Below the pieces are notes generated by a model. That model made no database searches, was not told where the DNA came from, and saw nothing but the letters and a program-made list of their open reading frames with translations. From Bacillota bacterium (GTDB lineage Bacteria > Bacillota > Dehalobacteriia > UBA4068 > UBA4997), in contig JAFQHN010000026.1 of the NCBI GenBank assembly GCA_017397935.1, forward strand, positions 55,295-119,294: a stretch of DNA of 64,000 nt. Direction: 5' to 3'. Positions 8,384 to 16,602 of the stretch are shown here, piece by piece; position 1 is the stretch's first letter; the number at the start of each line of letters is the position of its first letter. A program made the position numbers and the translations under genes.

Positions 8384-9724
8384 ATGAACAGTTATGATCT
8401 GTATGTGAAGACGCCGCCGTTAAAGCTGTTTTTGCTGGTGTCGGTGCCCGGCAGTATCAGTATGCTGGCCGGTTCTTTATGGGGGCTGTTTGACGGCATT
8501 TTTGTGGGGCAGCTGCTGGGGGAAACCGCTTTTGCCGCGCTGAATCTGGCTTTTCCGCTGGTGTTTATCAACTTCTCGCTGGCGGATCTGATCGGTGTCG
8601 GGTCATCGGTGCCCATTTCCATCGCCCTGGGGCGTAAGCAGAAGCAGGAGGCCGGCAATTATTTCTCCTGTGCGCTGCTGTTGATATGGCTCACCGGCAT
8701 TTTTATGGGGATGATGCTTTATCTTTCGGCCCCGTACTTGATCAGCCTGATGGGGGCGGAGGGTGAGCTGGCCGACATGGCCACCAAATATTTGCAGTTA
8801 TATGCTTTGTTTTCACCGTTGACCACAATTGTTTTTGCGTTGGATAATTTCTTGCGTATCAGCGGTAAAATTAAAACCAGTATGGCGCTGAACATTGTGA
8901 TGTCGGTGCTGATTCTGGGGCTGGAATATTTTTGCCTGGCGGTGCTGAAAATGGATATTGGCGGTTCGGCAATCGCTGTTTCGGTCGGCATGATCATCTG
9001 CGCTTTTGTTGCGCTTTGGCAGTTCCGTGGGGGGCGGCTGCCGCTGTGTTTTGGCCGCCCGCAATTTACCCCGGAGCTGATAAAACAAATTGTGGCTAAC
9101 GGCAGCCCTGTGTTTCTCAGTAATGTTTCCGGCAGGTTGGTGTCCATATTGATGAATGTGGTGCTGCTGTCGGTTGGCGGGCAGGCGGCGGTCAGCATTT
9201 ACGGCATTTTGCTGTATGCCGGTGATATTTTGCAGCAGCTTATGTACGGCGCTTGCGATTCGGCCCAGCCGGCCATTGGTTATAACTGGGGCGCCGGCCA
9301 GCTTGGCCGTGTTAAAAGCCTGTTGGCCTGCTCTATGGCGGCAGGTGCGGTTATTTCTTTGGGGGGCATGGTGTTGATGCTGTTGGCGCCGGCGCAGGTG
9401 GTGCTGCTGTTTATCAAGCCGGAGGACATACACCTGCTGGAACCTGCGGTTTATGCGCTGCGCCTGTTCAGCTTTACCTTTCTTACCCGCTGGTTCAGCT
9501 TTGTGGTGCAGGGTCTGTTCGTTGCCTTGGAGAAACCCCTGCCGGCTGCTGTGCTCTCGGTGGGCAATGCCTGCGTATTGCCGGTGTTGCTGCTGGCGGT
9601 GCTGTGGCCGCTGGGGCTGGACGGGCTGTGGCTGAATATGCCCATAACCTCGGCGCTGGTGGCGGTGCTGGCGGCGGTTATGCTGTTTAGGCTTGGGGCC
9701 TCGTTATCCACCACCCAAAATTGA
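8384..9724 (+). CDS. MATE family efflux transporter
   Basis: This is a polytopic inner-membrane cation/drug antiporter of 446 residues, the usual size for the family, with about twelve hydrophobic segments arranged as two six-helix halves. The N-terminal half begins with a MATE-typical PGSISMLAGSLWGLFDGIFVG stretch in which a transported-cation path would lie. It is a single-gene transcription unit, bounded by a consensus promoter upstream and an intrinsic terminator downstream. Substrate is not predictable; multidrug or metabolite export driven by Na+ or H+ is the family role. Confidence 0.9.
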   Translation: MNSYDLYVKTPPLKLFLLVSVPGSISMLAGSLWGLFDGIFVGQLLGETAFAALNLAFPLVFINFSLADLIGVGSSVPISIALGRKQKQEAGNYFSCALLLIWLTGIFMGMMLYLSAPYLISLMGAEGELADMATKYLQLYALFSPLTTIVFALDNFLRISGKIKTSMALNIVMSVLILGLEYFCLAVLKMDIGGSAIAVSVGMIICAFVALWQFRGGRLPLCFGRPQFTPELIKQIVANGSPVFLSNVSGRLVSILMNVVLLSVGGQAAVSIYGILLYAGDILQQLMYGACDSAQPAIGYNWGAGQLGRVKSLLACSMAAGAVISLGGMVLMLLAPAQVVLLFIKPEDIHLLEPAVYALRLFSFTFLTRWFSFVVQGLFVALEKPLPAAVLSVGNACVLPVLLLAVLWPLGLDGLWLNMPITSALVAVLAAVMLFRLGASLSTTQN

Positions 9725-9730
9725 ATGATA

Positions 9731-9767
9731 AACCGGTTGACGGGCAGATCTCAGCCGGTTTTTTTTG
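9731..9767 (+). terminator. Rho-independent terminator after MATE gene
   Basis: AACCGGTTGA pairs with TCAGCCGGTT (one G-T wobble) and runs into eight T residues. Confidence 0.85.
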
Positions 9768-9806
9768 TTTGGGATGATAAAAAATTATCGAGTGAGAAAC
9801 TAATCC

Positions 9807-9835
9807 TTGCTGTTGATTGTTAAATGGATTATAAT
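9807..9835 (+). promoter_or_regulatory. SigA-type promoter upstream of the radical SAM gene
   Basis: TTGCTG, a 17-base spacer and TATAAT. The leader to the start codon is about 55 bases and contains an ACGGAGG ribosome-binding site. Confidence 0.75.
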
Positions 9836-9896
9836 AAAAATATTATACCAAATTTCAGATTATAATGTCCGCCAATATTACGGAGGTTAAAAAAAG

Positions 9897-10916
9897 ATGA
9901 TCGTTTCATGGATGACCACTAATAAATGCAACTTAAAATGCAAGCATTGTTATCAGGATGCCGGTGAGCAAAGGGATAATGAGCTGACCACTGCCGAGGC
10001 CAAAAAGCTGATTGATGAGATCAGCCGCGCCGGCTTTAAGATTATGATTTTCAGCGGTGGAGAGCCGCTGCTGCGCCCCGATATTTATGAGCTGGTGGCT
10101 TATGCCGCATCCAAGGGGCTGCGGCCGGTTTTTGGCACCAACGGTATGCTGATCACCCCGGAGGTGGCTGCAAAATTGAAGCAAAGCGGTGCTGCGGCCA
10201 TGGGTATCAGTCTGGACAGCCTTGACCGTGAGAAGCATAACCAGTTCCGCGGTGATGAGCAGGCCTTTGATAAGACTGTTGAAGGCATGAAAAACTGCCG
10301 TGCGGCCGGTTTGCCGTTTCAAATCCACACCACCGTTATGGATTGGAACCGGGATGAGGTGGATGCGATTTTGGACTTTGCCGTGGAGATGGGGGCGATT
10401 GCCGAATACCTGTTCTTTCTGGTGCCGGTGGGGCGTGGTATCAGCATTGAAAATGACTCGGTGGAGAGCATGAAATATGAGGCTCTGCTGCACCAAATCA
10501 TGGAGCGTCAGAAAACCCTGCCCATCCCCATCAAGCCGACCTGTGCGCCGCAGTTTACCCGTGTGGCCAAACAGGTGGGTGTGAACCTTGACCCTCGCTT
10601 TACCCGTGGCTGCCTGGCCGGCCTTACATATTGCATCATCAGCCCCAGCGGTATTGTGCGCCCCTGTGCTTATATGGTGGAGGAGGCGGGCGATATTCGC
10701 CAAACCCCGTTTGATGTTATCTGGCAGCAGAGTGAGGTCTTCCAAAAGCTCCGCACCCAGGCCTATAAGGGTACCTGCGCGTCCTGCGCCTATAAGGAGA
10801 GCTGCGGCGGCTGCCGTGCCCGTGCCGCTTATTATCACGGGGGCGATATTCTGGCCGAGGACAGCTATTGTGCGCTTTCTCAACGCCGTAACAAGATTAA
10901 AAAAGAGGTTGAATAA
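9897..10916 (+). CDS. Radical SAM/SPASM protein, NirJ2/AhbC-like
   Basis: This 339-residue protein has the N-terminal radical SAM motif Cys-x3-Cys-x2-Cys at residues 11, 15 and 18, right at the start of the chain (MIVSWMTTNKCNLKCKHC). A SAM-binding SGGEPLL motif follows. A SPASM-type C-terminal cysteine set is visible: one group near residues 240-262 and then CASCAYKESCGGCRARA, with a final SYC. The very early first motif, GGCRARA and the final acidic-Cys end resemble NirJ2/AhbC-type enzymes that modify tetrapyrrole side chains in heme d1 or alternative heme synthesis. That assignment is by pattern only. It is followed in the same direction by a heme/cobalamin/siderophore-type importer, so a tetrapyrrole substrate is plausible. 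Confidence 0.7.
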   Translation: MIVSWMTTNKCNLKCKHCYQDAGEQRDNELTTAEAKKLIDEISRAGFKIMIFSGGEPLLRPDIYELVAYAASKGLRPVFGTNGMLITPEVAAKLKQSGAAAMGISLDSLDREKHNQFRGDEQAFDKTVEGMKNCRAAGLPFQIHTTVMDWNRDEVDAILDFAVEMGAIAEYLFFLVPVGRGISIENDSVESMKYEALLHQIMERQKTLPIPIKPTCAPQFTRVAKQVGVNLDPRFTRGCLAGLTYCIISPSGIVRPCAYMVEEAGDIRQTPFDVIWQQSEVFQKLRTQAYKGTCASCAYKESCGGCRARAAYYHGGDILAEDSYCALSQRRNKIKKEVE

Positions 10917-10935
10917 TAAAAAGAGGTTGAATAAT
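10900..10935 (+). repeat. 18-bp perfect tandem duplication across the stop codon
   Basis: AAAAAGAGGTTGAATAAT occurs twice back to back. The first copy holds the stop codon of the radical SAM gene; the second supplies the GAGG ribosome-binding site of the next gene. Confidence 0.9.
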
Positions 10936-10936
10936 A

Positions 10937-11899
10937 ATGAAAGTTAAGTCTTTTTGGGCGCGTCTGCCGCTGATGTTGATGGCCGGCCTGCTGTGCTGTG
11001 CTTTGTCTGCCTGTTCGGTGGACGATAACCGTGGTGAGCAGGGAGAGACTGGCGGTTATACCTTCACTGATTCTCTGGGGCGAGAGGTTACGGTGAATGA
11101 GCCGCAGCGCGTGGTGGCCTTAATGCAAAGCTTTGCCGAGGTCTGGCTGCTGGCCGGCGGAGAGAATTCTCTGGTGGGCGTGACGGATGATGCCGCGGCG
11201 GAATTGGCGTTATCACCCGATGTGGCGGTGGTGGGCACCTTTATGCAGCCGAATTTGGAGGCCGTTATGGCACTTTCGCCCGATTTGGTGCTGCTTTCTG
11301 CCGAGAGCAGCCGCACCGACAGCCACCTGGCGCTGCTGGAAACTTTGAATGCGGCGAATATCCCGGCGGCCTATTTTGGCGTTACCCACTTTGAGGATTA
11401 TCTGCAAATGCTGGAAATCTGCACCGAAATTACCGGCAGCAGCGCAGCATATCAGCAGAACGGCCTGGATGTGCAGACGCAAATTGCGAAGATCATCGCT
11501 GAGGACAAGCGGCTGGATGCGCCCACGGTGCTGTTCTGCATTACCTATTCCGGCGGGGTGCGGGCACAGAATTCCGCCACTATGACGGGCAAAATGCTGC
11601 AAGACCTGGGCTGCCGCAATATTGTGGATGATTACCCTGCCCTGCTGCAAGATTTCAGCATGGAGAAAGTGGTGGAGGTTGACCCCGATTACATCTTCGT
11701 TATCCCCATGGGCAACACATCGGCGGCGGCAGAAAAGGCCCTGCAAGACACATTGACGGCCGACCCTGTCTGGGCGTCGCTTTCGGCGGTGCAGGGTGGG
11801 CGGTATTTCATTCTGCCGCAGGAGCTGTTCTTGTATAAACCCAACGAAAATTGGGGCGAAAGCTATGCTTATCTGGCCGATTTGCTGGCTGAAAAATAA
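10937..11899 (+). CDS. Heme/cobalamin/siderophore-type ABC solute-binding lipoprotein (BtuF/FepB-like)
   Basis: This 320-residue receptor has an N-terminal signal with the lipobox LSAC, Cys26 being the lipidation site, so it should be anchored to the outer face of the cytoplasmic membrane. The mature part has the class III fold pattern: DSLGREVTVNEPQRVVAL at the start of the first lobe, then a conserved PDLVLLS stretch, a long linking helix and a C-terminal lobe with a DPDYIFVI segment. Permease and ATPase genes follow, giving a complete importer. Ligand could be heme, cobamide or a ferric siderophore. The radical SAM gene upstream and the cobD-cbiB genes elsewhere in the window favour a tetrapyrrole. 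Confidence 0.87.
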   Translation: MKVKSFWARLPLMLMAGLLCCALSACSVDDNRGEQGETGGYTFTDSLGREVTVNEPQRVVALMQSFAEVWLLAGGENSLVGVTDDAAAELALSPDVAVVGTFMQPNLEAVMALSPDLVLLSAESSRTDSHLALLETLNAANIPAAYFGVTHFEDYLQMLEICTEITGSSAAYQQNGLDVQTQIAKIIAEDKRLDAPTVLFCITYSGGVRAQNSATMTGKMLQDLGCRNIVDDYPALLQDFSMEKVVEVDPDYIFVIPMGNTSAAAEKALQDTLTADPVWASLSAVQGGRYFILPQELFLYKPNENWGESYAYLADLLAEK

Positions 11900-11931
11900 T
11901 AATGAAATAAAATTTGAATGAGTAATATCAG

Positions 11932-12942
11932 ATGAAAAATAACTGTAAAAAACCGAATAACGGCGGGGTTTGGCTGCTGCTTATGCTGCCCGTGCTGATG
12001 ATTTCGGTGGTGCTGGGTTTGCTGTTTGGCGGCACGGAATTTTCGCCTGCCGAGCTCTGGCAGGCAATCTCTGCCGGTGATGAGGAGAGTGCCGCTTACC
12101 GCATTTTTATGTTTATCCGCCTGCCGAGGGTGGTTGCGGCGGTGCTGGCCGGGGCGGCGCTGGCGGTAAGCGGTGTGCTGCTGCAAGCCATTCTGCATAA
12201 TCCGCTGGCCGGCCCCAACATCATTGGTGTCAACAACGGTGCTGGGCTGCTGGTGCTGCTTTGTGCGGCGTTTTTCCCGGCGCAGCCTGCGCTGCTGCCG
12301 CTGGCGGCTTTTTTGGGGGCATTGGGCACGGCGCTGCTGGTGTTTGCGCTGGCGCTCAGGGTTTCGGCCTCGCAAATCGCGCTGGTGCTGACGGGTATTG
12401 CGCTTAGCAGCATTTTTGGCGCCGGCATTAACAGCATTTTAATTGCCGCGCCTGATGTTTACACCGGTGCTTCGGCGTTTTTGGTCGGCGGCCTCTCTGG
12501 CATCTCTGCCGGGGAGCTGGCGTGGCCGGCGGCTTATATTGCGGTGGGCCTGGTGCTGGCTTTTGCCCTGCACCGGGATTTGAACATTCTGGCGCTGGGT
12601 GATGCTGCGGCCCAAACGCTGGGCGTGCAGGTGGGGCGGGTGCGTTTGCTGGCCATTGTGGCGGCGGCAGTGCTGGCCGGTGCGGCCATCAGCTTTGCCG
12701 GTTTGATCAGCTTTGTCGGCCTGATCGTGCCCCATGCGGTGCGCTTTCTCATCGGGTCAGATCATTGCCTGCTGCTGCCGATGAGTGCTCTGGCCGGCGG
12801 CTCGTTTGTTATTCTGTGTGATTTGGCGGCGCGTACTTTGTTTGCGCCGTATGAGCTGCCCGTGGGCATTTTGATGTCATTTATCGGCGGGCCGTTTTTC
12901 ATCTTTCTGATTTTGCGCTCCCGGAGGGTTGCCCATGACTGA
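11932..12942 (+). CDS. FecCD/BtuC-family ABC importer permease
   Basis: This is a 336-residue membrane protein with about ten hydrophobic segments. It has FecCD-family hallmarks: FIRLPRVVAAVLAGAALAVSGVLLQ near the N-terminus, then NPLAGPNIIGVNNGAGL, and GLISFVGLIVPHAVRFLIGSDH in the coupling-helix region near the C-terminus. It should form the homodimeric channel of the importer with the receptor before it and the ATPase after it. Its last codons overlap the ribosome-binding site of the ATPase gene, so the three genes are one operon. Confidence 0.9.
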   Translation: MKNNCKKPNNGGVWLLLMLPVLMISVVLGLLFGGTEFSPAELWQAISAGDEESAAYRIFMFIRLPRVVAAVLAGAALAVSGVLLQAILHNPLAGPNIIGVNNGAGLLVLLCAAFFPAQPALLPLAAFLGALGTALLVFALALRVSASQIALVLTGIALSSIFGAGINSILIAAPDVYTGASAFLVGGLSGISAGELAWPAAYIAVGLVLAFALHRDLNILALGDAAAQTLGVQVGRVRLLAIVAAAVLAGAAISFAGLISFVGLIVPHAVRFLIGSDHCLLLPMSALAGGSFVILCDLAARTLFAPYELPVGILMSFIGGPFFIFLILRSRRVAHD

Positions 12943-13735
12943 TATACCGAAAATGCTGGAATTTAAGGGCATCTCCTTTGCTTATCCCGGCCAGAAGCCG
13001 CTGTTTGATAATCTGAATGTCGGCTTTTCTGCCGGGCAGATAACGGCGGTGTTGGGGCCCAACGGCTGCGGCAAAAGCACCCTGCTGAAACTGGCCTGTC
13101 GATTGCTTGCGCCCAAGGGCGGGCAGATCATGCTGGGCGGCAGGGACATCAGCGGCTATAAGCGGCGGGATTTTGCCCAAAAAATCACCCTGCTGAGCCA
13201 GCGCTACACCCTGCCTGATATTACCGTGCAGGAGCTGGTTTCTTACGGGCGGTATCCTTACGGGCAGCACCGCGGCTTATCTGCGGCGGATAAGCAGGCG
13301 ATCATGGCGGCGGTTGAGCAGACAGATTTGCAGGCCTTGCAGACCAAATATCTGCGTGAGCTTTCCGGTGGGCAGGCGCAGCGGGCGTTTATTGCCATGG
13401 CGCTGGCGCAGGATACCGATGTTTTGCTGTTGGATGAGCCGATAAATTCGCTGGATATTCATGTGGGTTTTGAGGTTATGGAGCTGCTGACCCGTTTGAA
13501 GGCCGGCGGCAAAACCGTCATTATGGTGCTGCATGATTTGGCGCTGGCCCTGCAATATGCCGATAATATTTTGCTGTTATCGGGCGGGCAGCCGGTGGCA
13601 GAGGGCACCCCTGCCGAGATTTTGGCGGGAGGAGAAATCTTGCAGGTGTTTGGGGTGCAGCCCCATGCGCTGGCGGTGGGGGATAAGCGGCTTTTTGCGT
13701 TCTCTAATGTGGCTGAATTGGCGGATAAGCTGTGA
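12935..13735 (+). CDS. FecE/BtuD-family ABC importer ATPase
   Basis: This ATP-binding protein has 266 residues from the ATG at 12935, which lies 6 bases after GGAGGG; an in-frame TTG 6 bases earlier is less likely. Walker A GPNGCGKST is at about residues 41-49, the signature LSGGQAQRAF near residue 140 and Walker B VLLLDEP soon after, followed by a HD switch (VLHDLALAL). These are the standard features of FecE/BtuD/FhuC ATPases. It overlaps the permease gene by 8 bases. Confidence 0.92.
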   Translation: MTDIPKMLEFKGISFAYPGQKPLFDNLNVGFSAGQITAVLGPNGCGKSTLLKLACRLLAPKGGQIMLGGRDISGYKRRDFAQKITLLSQRYTLPDITVQELVSYGRYPYGQHRGLSAADKQAIMAAVEQTDLQALQTKYLRELSGGQAQRAFIAMALAQDTDVLLLDEPINSLDIHVGFEVMELLTRLKAGGKTVIMVLHDLALALQYADNILLLSGGQPVAEGTPAEILAGGEILQVFGVQPHALAVGDKRLFAFSNVAELADKL

Positions 13736-13765
13736 TAGCTGCCCGATTTGGCGCATAAGCTATGA
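13716..13765 (+). repeat. Imperfect 30-bp tandem duplication at the end of the ATPase gene
   Basis: AATTGGCGGATAAGCTGTGA, which carries the stop codon, is followed 30 bases later by ATTTGGCGCATAAGCTATGA. The second copy is non-coding and looks like a diverging duplicate of the gene end. Confidence 0.7.
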
Positions 13766-13776
13766 CGGTGTAAATA

Positions 13777-13806
13777 TTGCCAAAAGCTTATGTGTTGTGT
13801 TATAAT
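13777..13806 (+). promoter_or_regulatory. SigA-type promoter for the phosphoglycerate mutase gene
   Basis: TTGCCA, an 18-base spacer and TATAAT, about 80 bases before the start codon. Confidence 0.65.
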
Positions 13807-13886
13807 GTAAAAAACTGCGCTTTTTGCCGAAATCTCGGCTGCAAAATTATTGAATATTTTGTTCAAATCAGAAAGGAGCAAGAGTT

Positions 13887-15119
13887 ATGTCTGCTGTAAA
13901 CAAAGTTTTGTTCTTGATTTTTGACGGTCTGGGTGACCGCCCCATTCCGGAATTTGGTTATAAAACCCCGTTGGAGGCTGCTGCCACCCCCAATTTTGAC
14001 GCACTGGCGGCCAAATCCATGTGCGGTCTTTCCAATGCGCTGGGCCGTGGTATCCGCCCCGGCAGCGATGTTTCTCATCTGGCAATTTTTGGTTACCCGA
14101 TGGACAAATATTATACCGGCCGCGGCCCCATTGAGGTTGCGGGTCTTGGTATCCGCCTGCAAGAGGGTGATGTGGCCTTCCGCGGCAATTTTGGCACCGT
14201 AGACGCCGACTGGAATATTCTGGACCGTCGTGCCGGCCGTATCCGGGTGGTGGATGAGTTTGCTGCTGCCATTGACGGCCTGAACATTGACGGCGTGGAG
14301 GTTATCGTTAAGCCGGGTACTGCGCACCGTGCCGGTGTGGTTTTCCGCGGCAAGGGCCTTTCCGCCAATATCTCGGACGCTGACCCGCATGAGGCAGGCT
14401 TGCCGGTGATGATGGTAAAACCCAACGATGATACGCCCGAGGCTGCTTTTACCGCCCAGGTCATCAATAAGTTTATGCAGCAATCCTATGAGATTTTGGA
14501 GAATCTGCCGGCCAATCATCAGCGCATTATGGAGGGCAATCTGCCGGCCAACTTTATGCTGCTGCGCGGCGCCGGTATGTACCCCACCATGCCCACCTTT
14601 GAGGAGAAATACGGTCTGCACGCCTGCTGTATTGCCGGCGGCGGTCTGTATAAGGGCATTGGTGCGTTCCTTGGCATGGATCTGGTAGAGGTTGAGGGCG
14701 CAACTGCTCTGCCGGACAGTGATGTTAAGGCCAAATTTGTGGCTGCCAAGCAGGCGCTGGCCGATTATGACTTTGTGTTTACCCATGTTAAAGCCACCGA
14801 TTCTCTGGCGGAGGACGGCAACTTTATGGGCAAGAAGGAATTTATTGAGAAATGTGACGCTGCCGCTGCCGAGCTGCTGGACTTGCCGGAGGATGTAATG
14901 CTGGTGGTTACCGCTGACCATTCCACCGCCTGCGAGCTGATGGCACATTCCGCTGACCCTGTGCCGATCATGTTCTGCACCCCCCATGTGCGTGTGGATG
15001 AGGTGGCCGAGTTTGGTGAGCGCGCGTTTGCTGCCGGCGGTGCGGGCCGCATGGTGGGTGCCGATATTATGCCCGAGGTTATGAATATCATGGGCAAGCT
15101 GCATTTGATTGGTGCTTAA
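13887..15119 (+). CDS. apgM: 2,3-bisphosphoglycerate-independent phosphoglycerate mutase, archaeal type (ApgM)
   Basis: This 410-residue enzyme interconverts 3- and 2-phosphoglycerate in glycolysis and gluconeogenesis. It belongs to the alkaline-phosphatase-superfamily ApgM type found in archaea and a number of anaerobic bacteria, not to the longer GpmI type. Visible motifs are IFDGLGDRP (metal-binding Asp near residue 13), RPGSD with the probable nucleophile Ser60, FRGNFGTVD, and the C-terminal metal site VTADHSTACELMAHSADPVP. The start is ATG after AAAGGAG. It is a stand-alone gene between a promoter and a strong terminator. Confidence 0.9.
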   Translation: MSAVNKVLFLIFDGLGDRPIPEFGYKTPLEAAATPNFDALAAKSMCGLSNALGRGIRPGSDVSHLAIFGYPMDKYYTGRGPIEVAGLGIRLQEGDVAFRGNFGTVDADWNILDRRAGRIRVVDEFAAAIDGLNIDGVEVIVKPGTAHRAGVVFRGKGLSANISDADPHEAGLPVMMVKPNDDTPEAAFTAQVINKFMQQSYEILENLPANHQRIMEGNLPANFMLLRGAGMYPTMPTFEEKYGLHACCIAGGGLYKGIGAFLGMDLVEVEGATALPDSDVKAKFVAAKQALADYDFVFTHVKATDSLAEDGNFMGKKEFIEKCDAAAAELLDLPEDVMLVVTADHSTACELMAHSADPVPIMFCTPHVRVDEVAEFGERAFAAGGAGRMVGADIMPEVMNIMGKLHLIGA

Positions 15120-15148
15120 ACTGCAAATATTGATACATAGATCTTGGT

Positions 15149-15175
15149 CCGGGGGCTTTTGGCCCCCGGTTTTTG
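15149..15175 (+). terminator. Strong rho-independent terminator after apgM
   Basis: CCGGGGGC pairs perfectly with GCCCCCGG across TTTTG and runs into five T residues. Confidence 0.92.
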
Positions 15176-15225
15176 TATTTGATTGCCGCCCCCGACAGAT
15201 GTAATGTATACATGCCGCCTGCCTA

Positions 15226-15254
15226 TTGACTTGGGGGCGCTGTAATGTTTTAAT
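15226..15254 (+). promoter_or_regulatory. SigA-type promoter for the decarboxylase operon
   Basis: TTGACT, a 17-base spacer and TTTAAT. It lies about 75 bases upstream of the diaminopimelate-decarboxylase-type gene and just after the apgM terminator. Confidence 0.6.
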
Positions 15255-15327
15255 ATAGATACAGTTTTTTTGTGATAAATTTTGTTGATTTGGATATTGT
15301 TTGTGATGAATAGGAGAATTTGCTGAG

Positions 15328-16590
15328 ATGGCAGAAAAAAAACTTTTTTGTACCGAAGAAAAAATTTATGAGGCCGCCGCACAGTTTGGCACGCCTTTCC
15401 ATTTATATGATGAGCAGGGAATCCGCCGCCAGGTGAGAGAGCTGGCCGAGGCTTTTGCCTGGGCACCCGGTTTCCGCGAGCATTATGCCGTGAAGGCCCT
15501 GCCCAACCCCTATATTCTGGAAATTATGAAGTCGGAGGGGCAGGGTGCGGATTGCAGCTCTTACGCCGAGCTGCTGCTGGCCGAGGCTGTTGGTATGCGC
15601 GGTGCGGAGATTTGCTTTACCTCCAACAACACACCGGCCGAGGAGTTCCAAAAGGCTTGCGATTTGGGTGCCACCATCAATCTGGATGACTTTACGCATA
15701 TTGCGTTTTTGGAGAAAGCCTGCGGTCTGCCTGAGGTAATTTCCTTCCGTTATAATCCCGGTGCGGCGCGTGAGGGCGGTAATGCCATCATTGGTAAGCC
15801 GGAGGAGGCCAAGTACGGCATGACGCATGAGCAGCTGATGCAGGGTATCCGCGTTTGCCGTGATAAGGGGGTTAAGCGCTTCGGTCTGCACACCATGATC
15901 GTTTCTAACGAGCTGGCGGCTGATTATCTCATCGGCACGGCCACCATGATGTTTGAACTGGCGGTGGAAATTAAGCAAACTTTGGGTGTAGAGGTGGAGT
16001 TTATCAATCTGGGCGGCGGCTTGGGTCTGGCTTATCGGCCGGAGGAGGCTGATTTGGATGTGGCGGCCGTGGGCGAAGGTGTCCGCCGGGAGTATGAGCG
16101 TTTGCTGGTGCCGGCAGGTTTGGGCCGCATTACGCTGGCCATGGAAAGCGGCCGTCTGATGACCGGCCCCCACGGTTTGCTGGTGACGCGCGCTGTGCAT
16201 ACCAAGGACATTTACCGCCATTACATCGGTGTGGATGCCTGCATGGCTCATCTTATGCGGCCGGCGCTGTATGACGCTTATCATCATATTACGGTGCTGG
16301 GCAAGCAGAATGCCCCGGCTGACCATGTTTATGATGTTGTCGGCTCTCTGTGCGAGAATAACGATAAATTTGCGGTGCAGCGGGCGCTGCCGCAGATCGA
16401 GGTTGGTGATTTGCTGGCCATCCATGACAGCGGTGCGCACGGTTTGGCCATGGGCTTTAATTACAACGGCAAGCTGCGCTGCCAGGAGCTGCTGCTGCAA
16501 GCCGACGGCAGTATCAGGCAGATACGCCGTGCCGAAACGATTGCCGACCTTTTTGCCACGCTGGATTATCCCGACCTGCCCATGGAGTAA
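15328..16590 (+). CDS. lysA: Diaminopimelate decarboxylase-type PLP enzyme (fold III)
   Basis: This 420-residue protein is an alanine-racemase-fold decarboxylase. The PLP lysine is Lys56 in HYAVKALPNP; the glycine-rich phosphate site is NLGGGLGLAYRPEEAD near residue 228; and the partner-subunit cysteine is in GSLCENND, where classic LysA has CESGD. The likely reaction is meso-diaminopimelate to L-lysine, the last step of lysine synthesis. The CENND variant and the L-P-N-P after the catalytic lysine mark the divergent subgroup common in anaerobic Bacillota, so a different but related substrate cannot be excluded. A PLP decarboxylase gene follows 12 bases later in the same operon. Confidence 0.82.
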   Translation: MAEKKLFCTEEKIYEAAAQFGTPFHLYDEQGIRRQVRELAEAFAWAPGFREHYAVKALPNPYILEIMKSEGQGADCSSYAELLLAEAVGMRGAEICFTSNNTPAEEFQKACDLGATINLDDFTHIAFLEKACGLPEVISFRYNPGAAREGGNAIIGKPEEAKYGMTHEQLMQGIRVCRDKGVKRFGLHTMIVSNELAADYLIGTATMMFELAVEIKQTLGVEVEFINLGGGLGLAYRPEEADLDVAAVGEGVRREYERLLVPAGLGRITLAMESGRLMTGPHGLLVTRAVHTKDIYRHYIGVDACMAHLMRPALYDAYHHITVLGKQNAPADHVYDVVGSLCENNDKFAVQRALPQIEVGDLLAIHDSGAHGLAMGFNYNGKLRCQELLLQADGSIRQIRRAETIADLFATLDYPDLPME

Positions 16591-16602
16591 GCGGAGGAGT
16601 TT

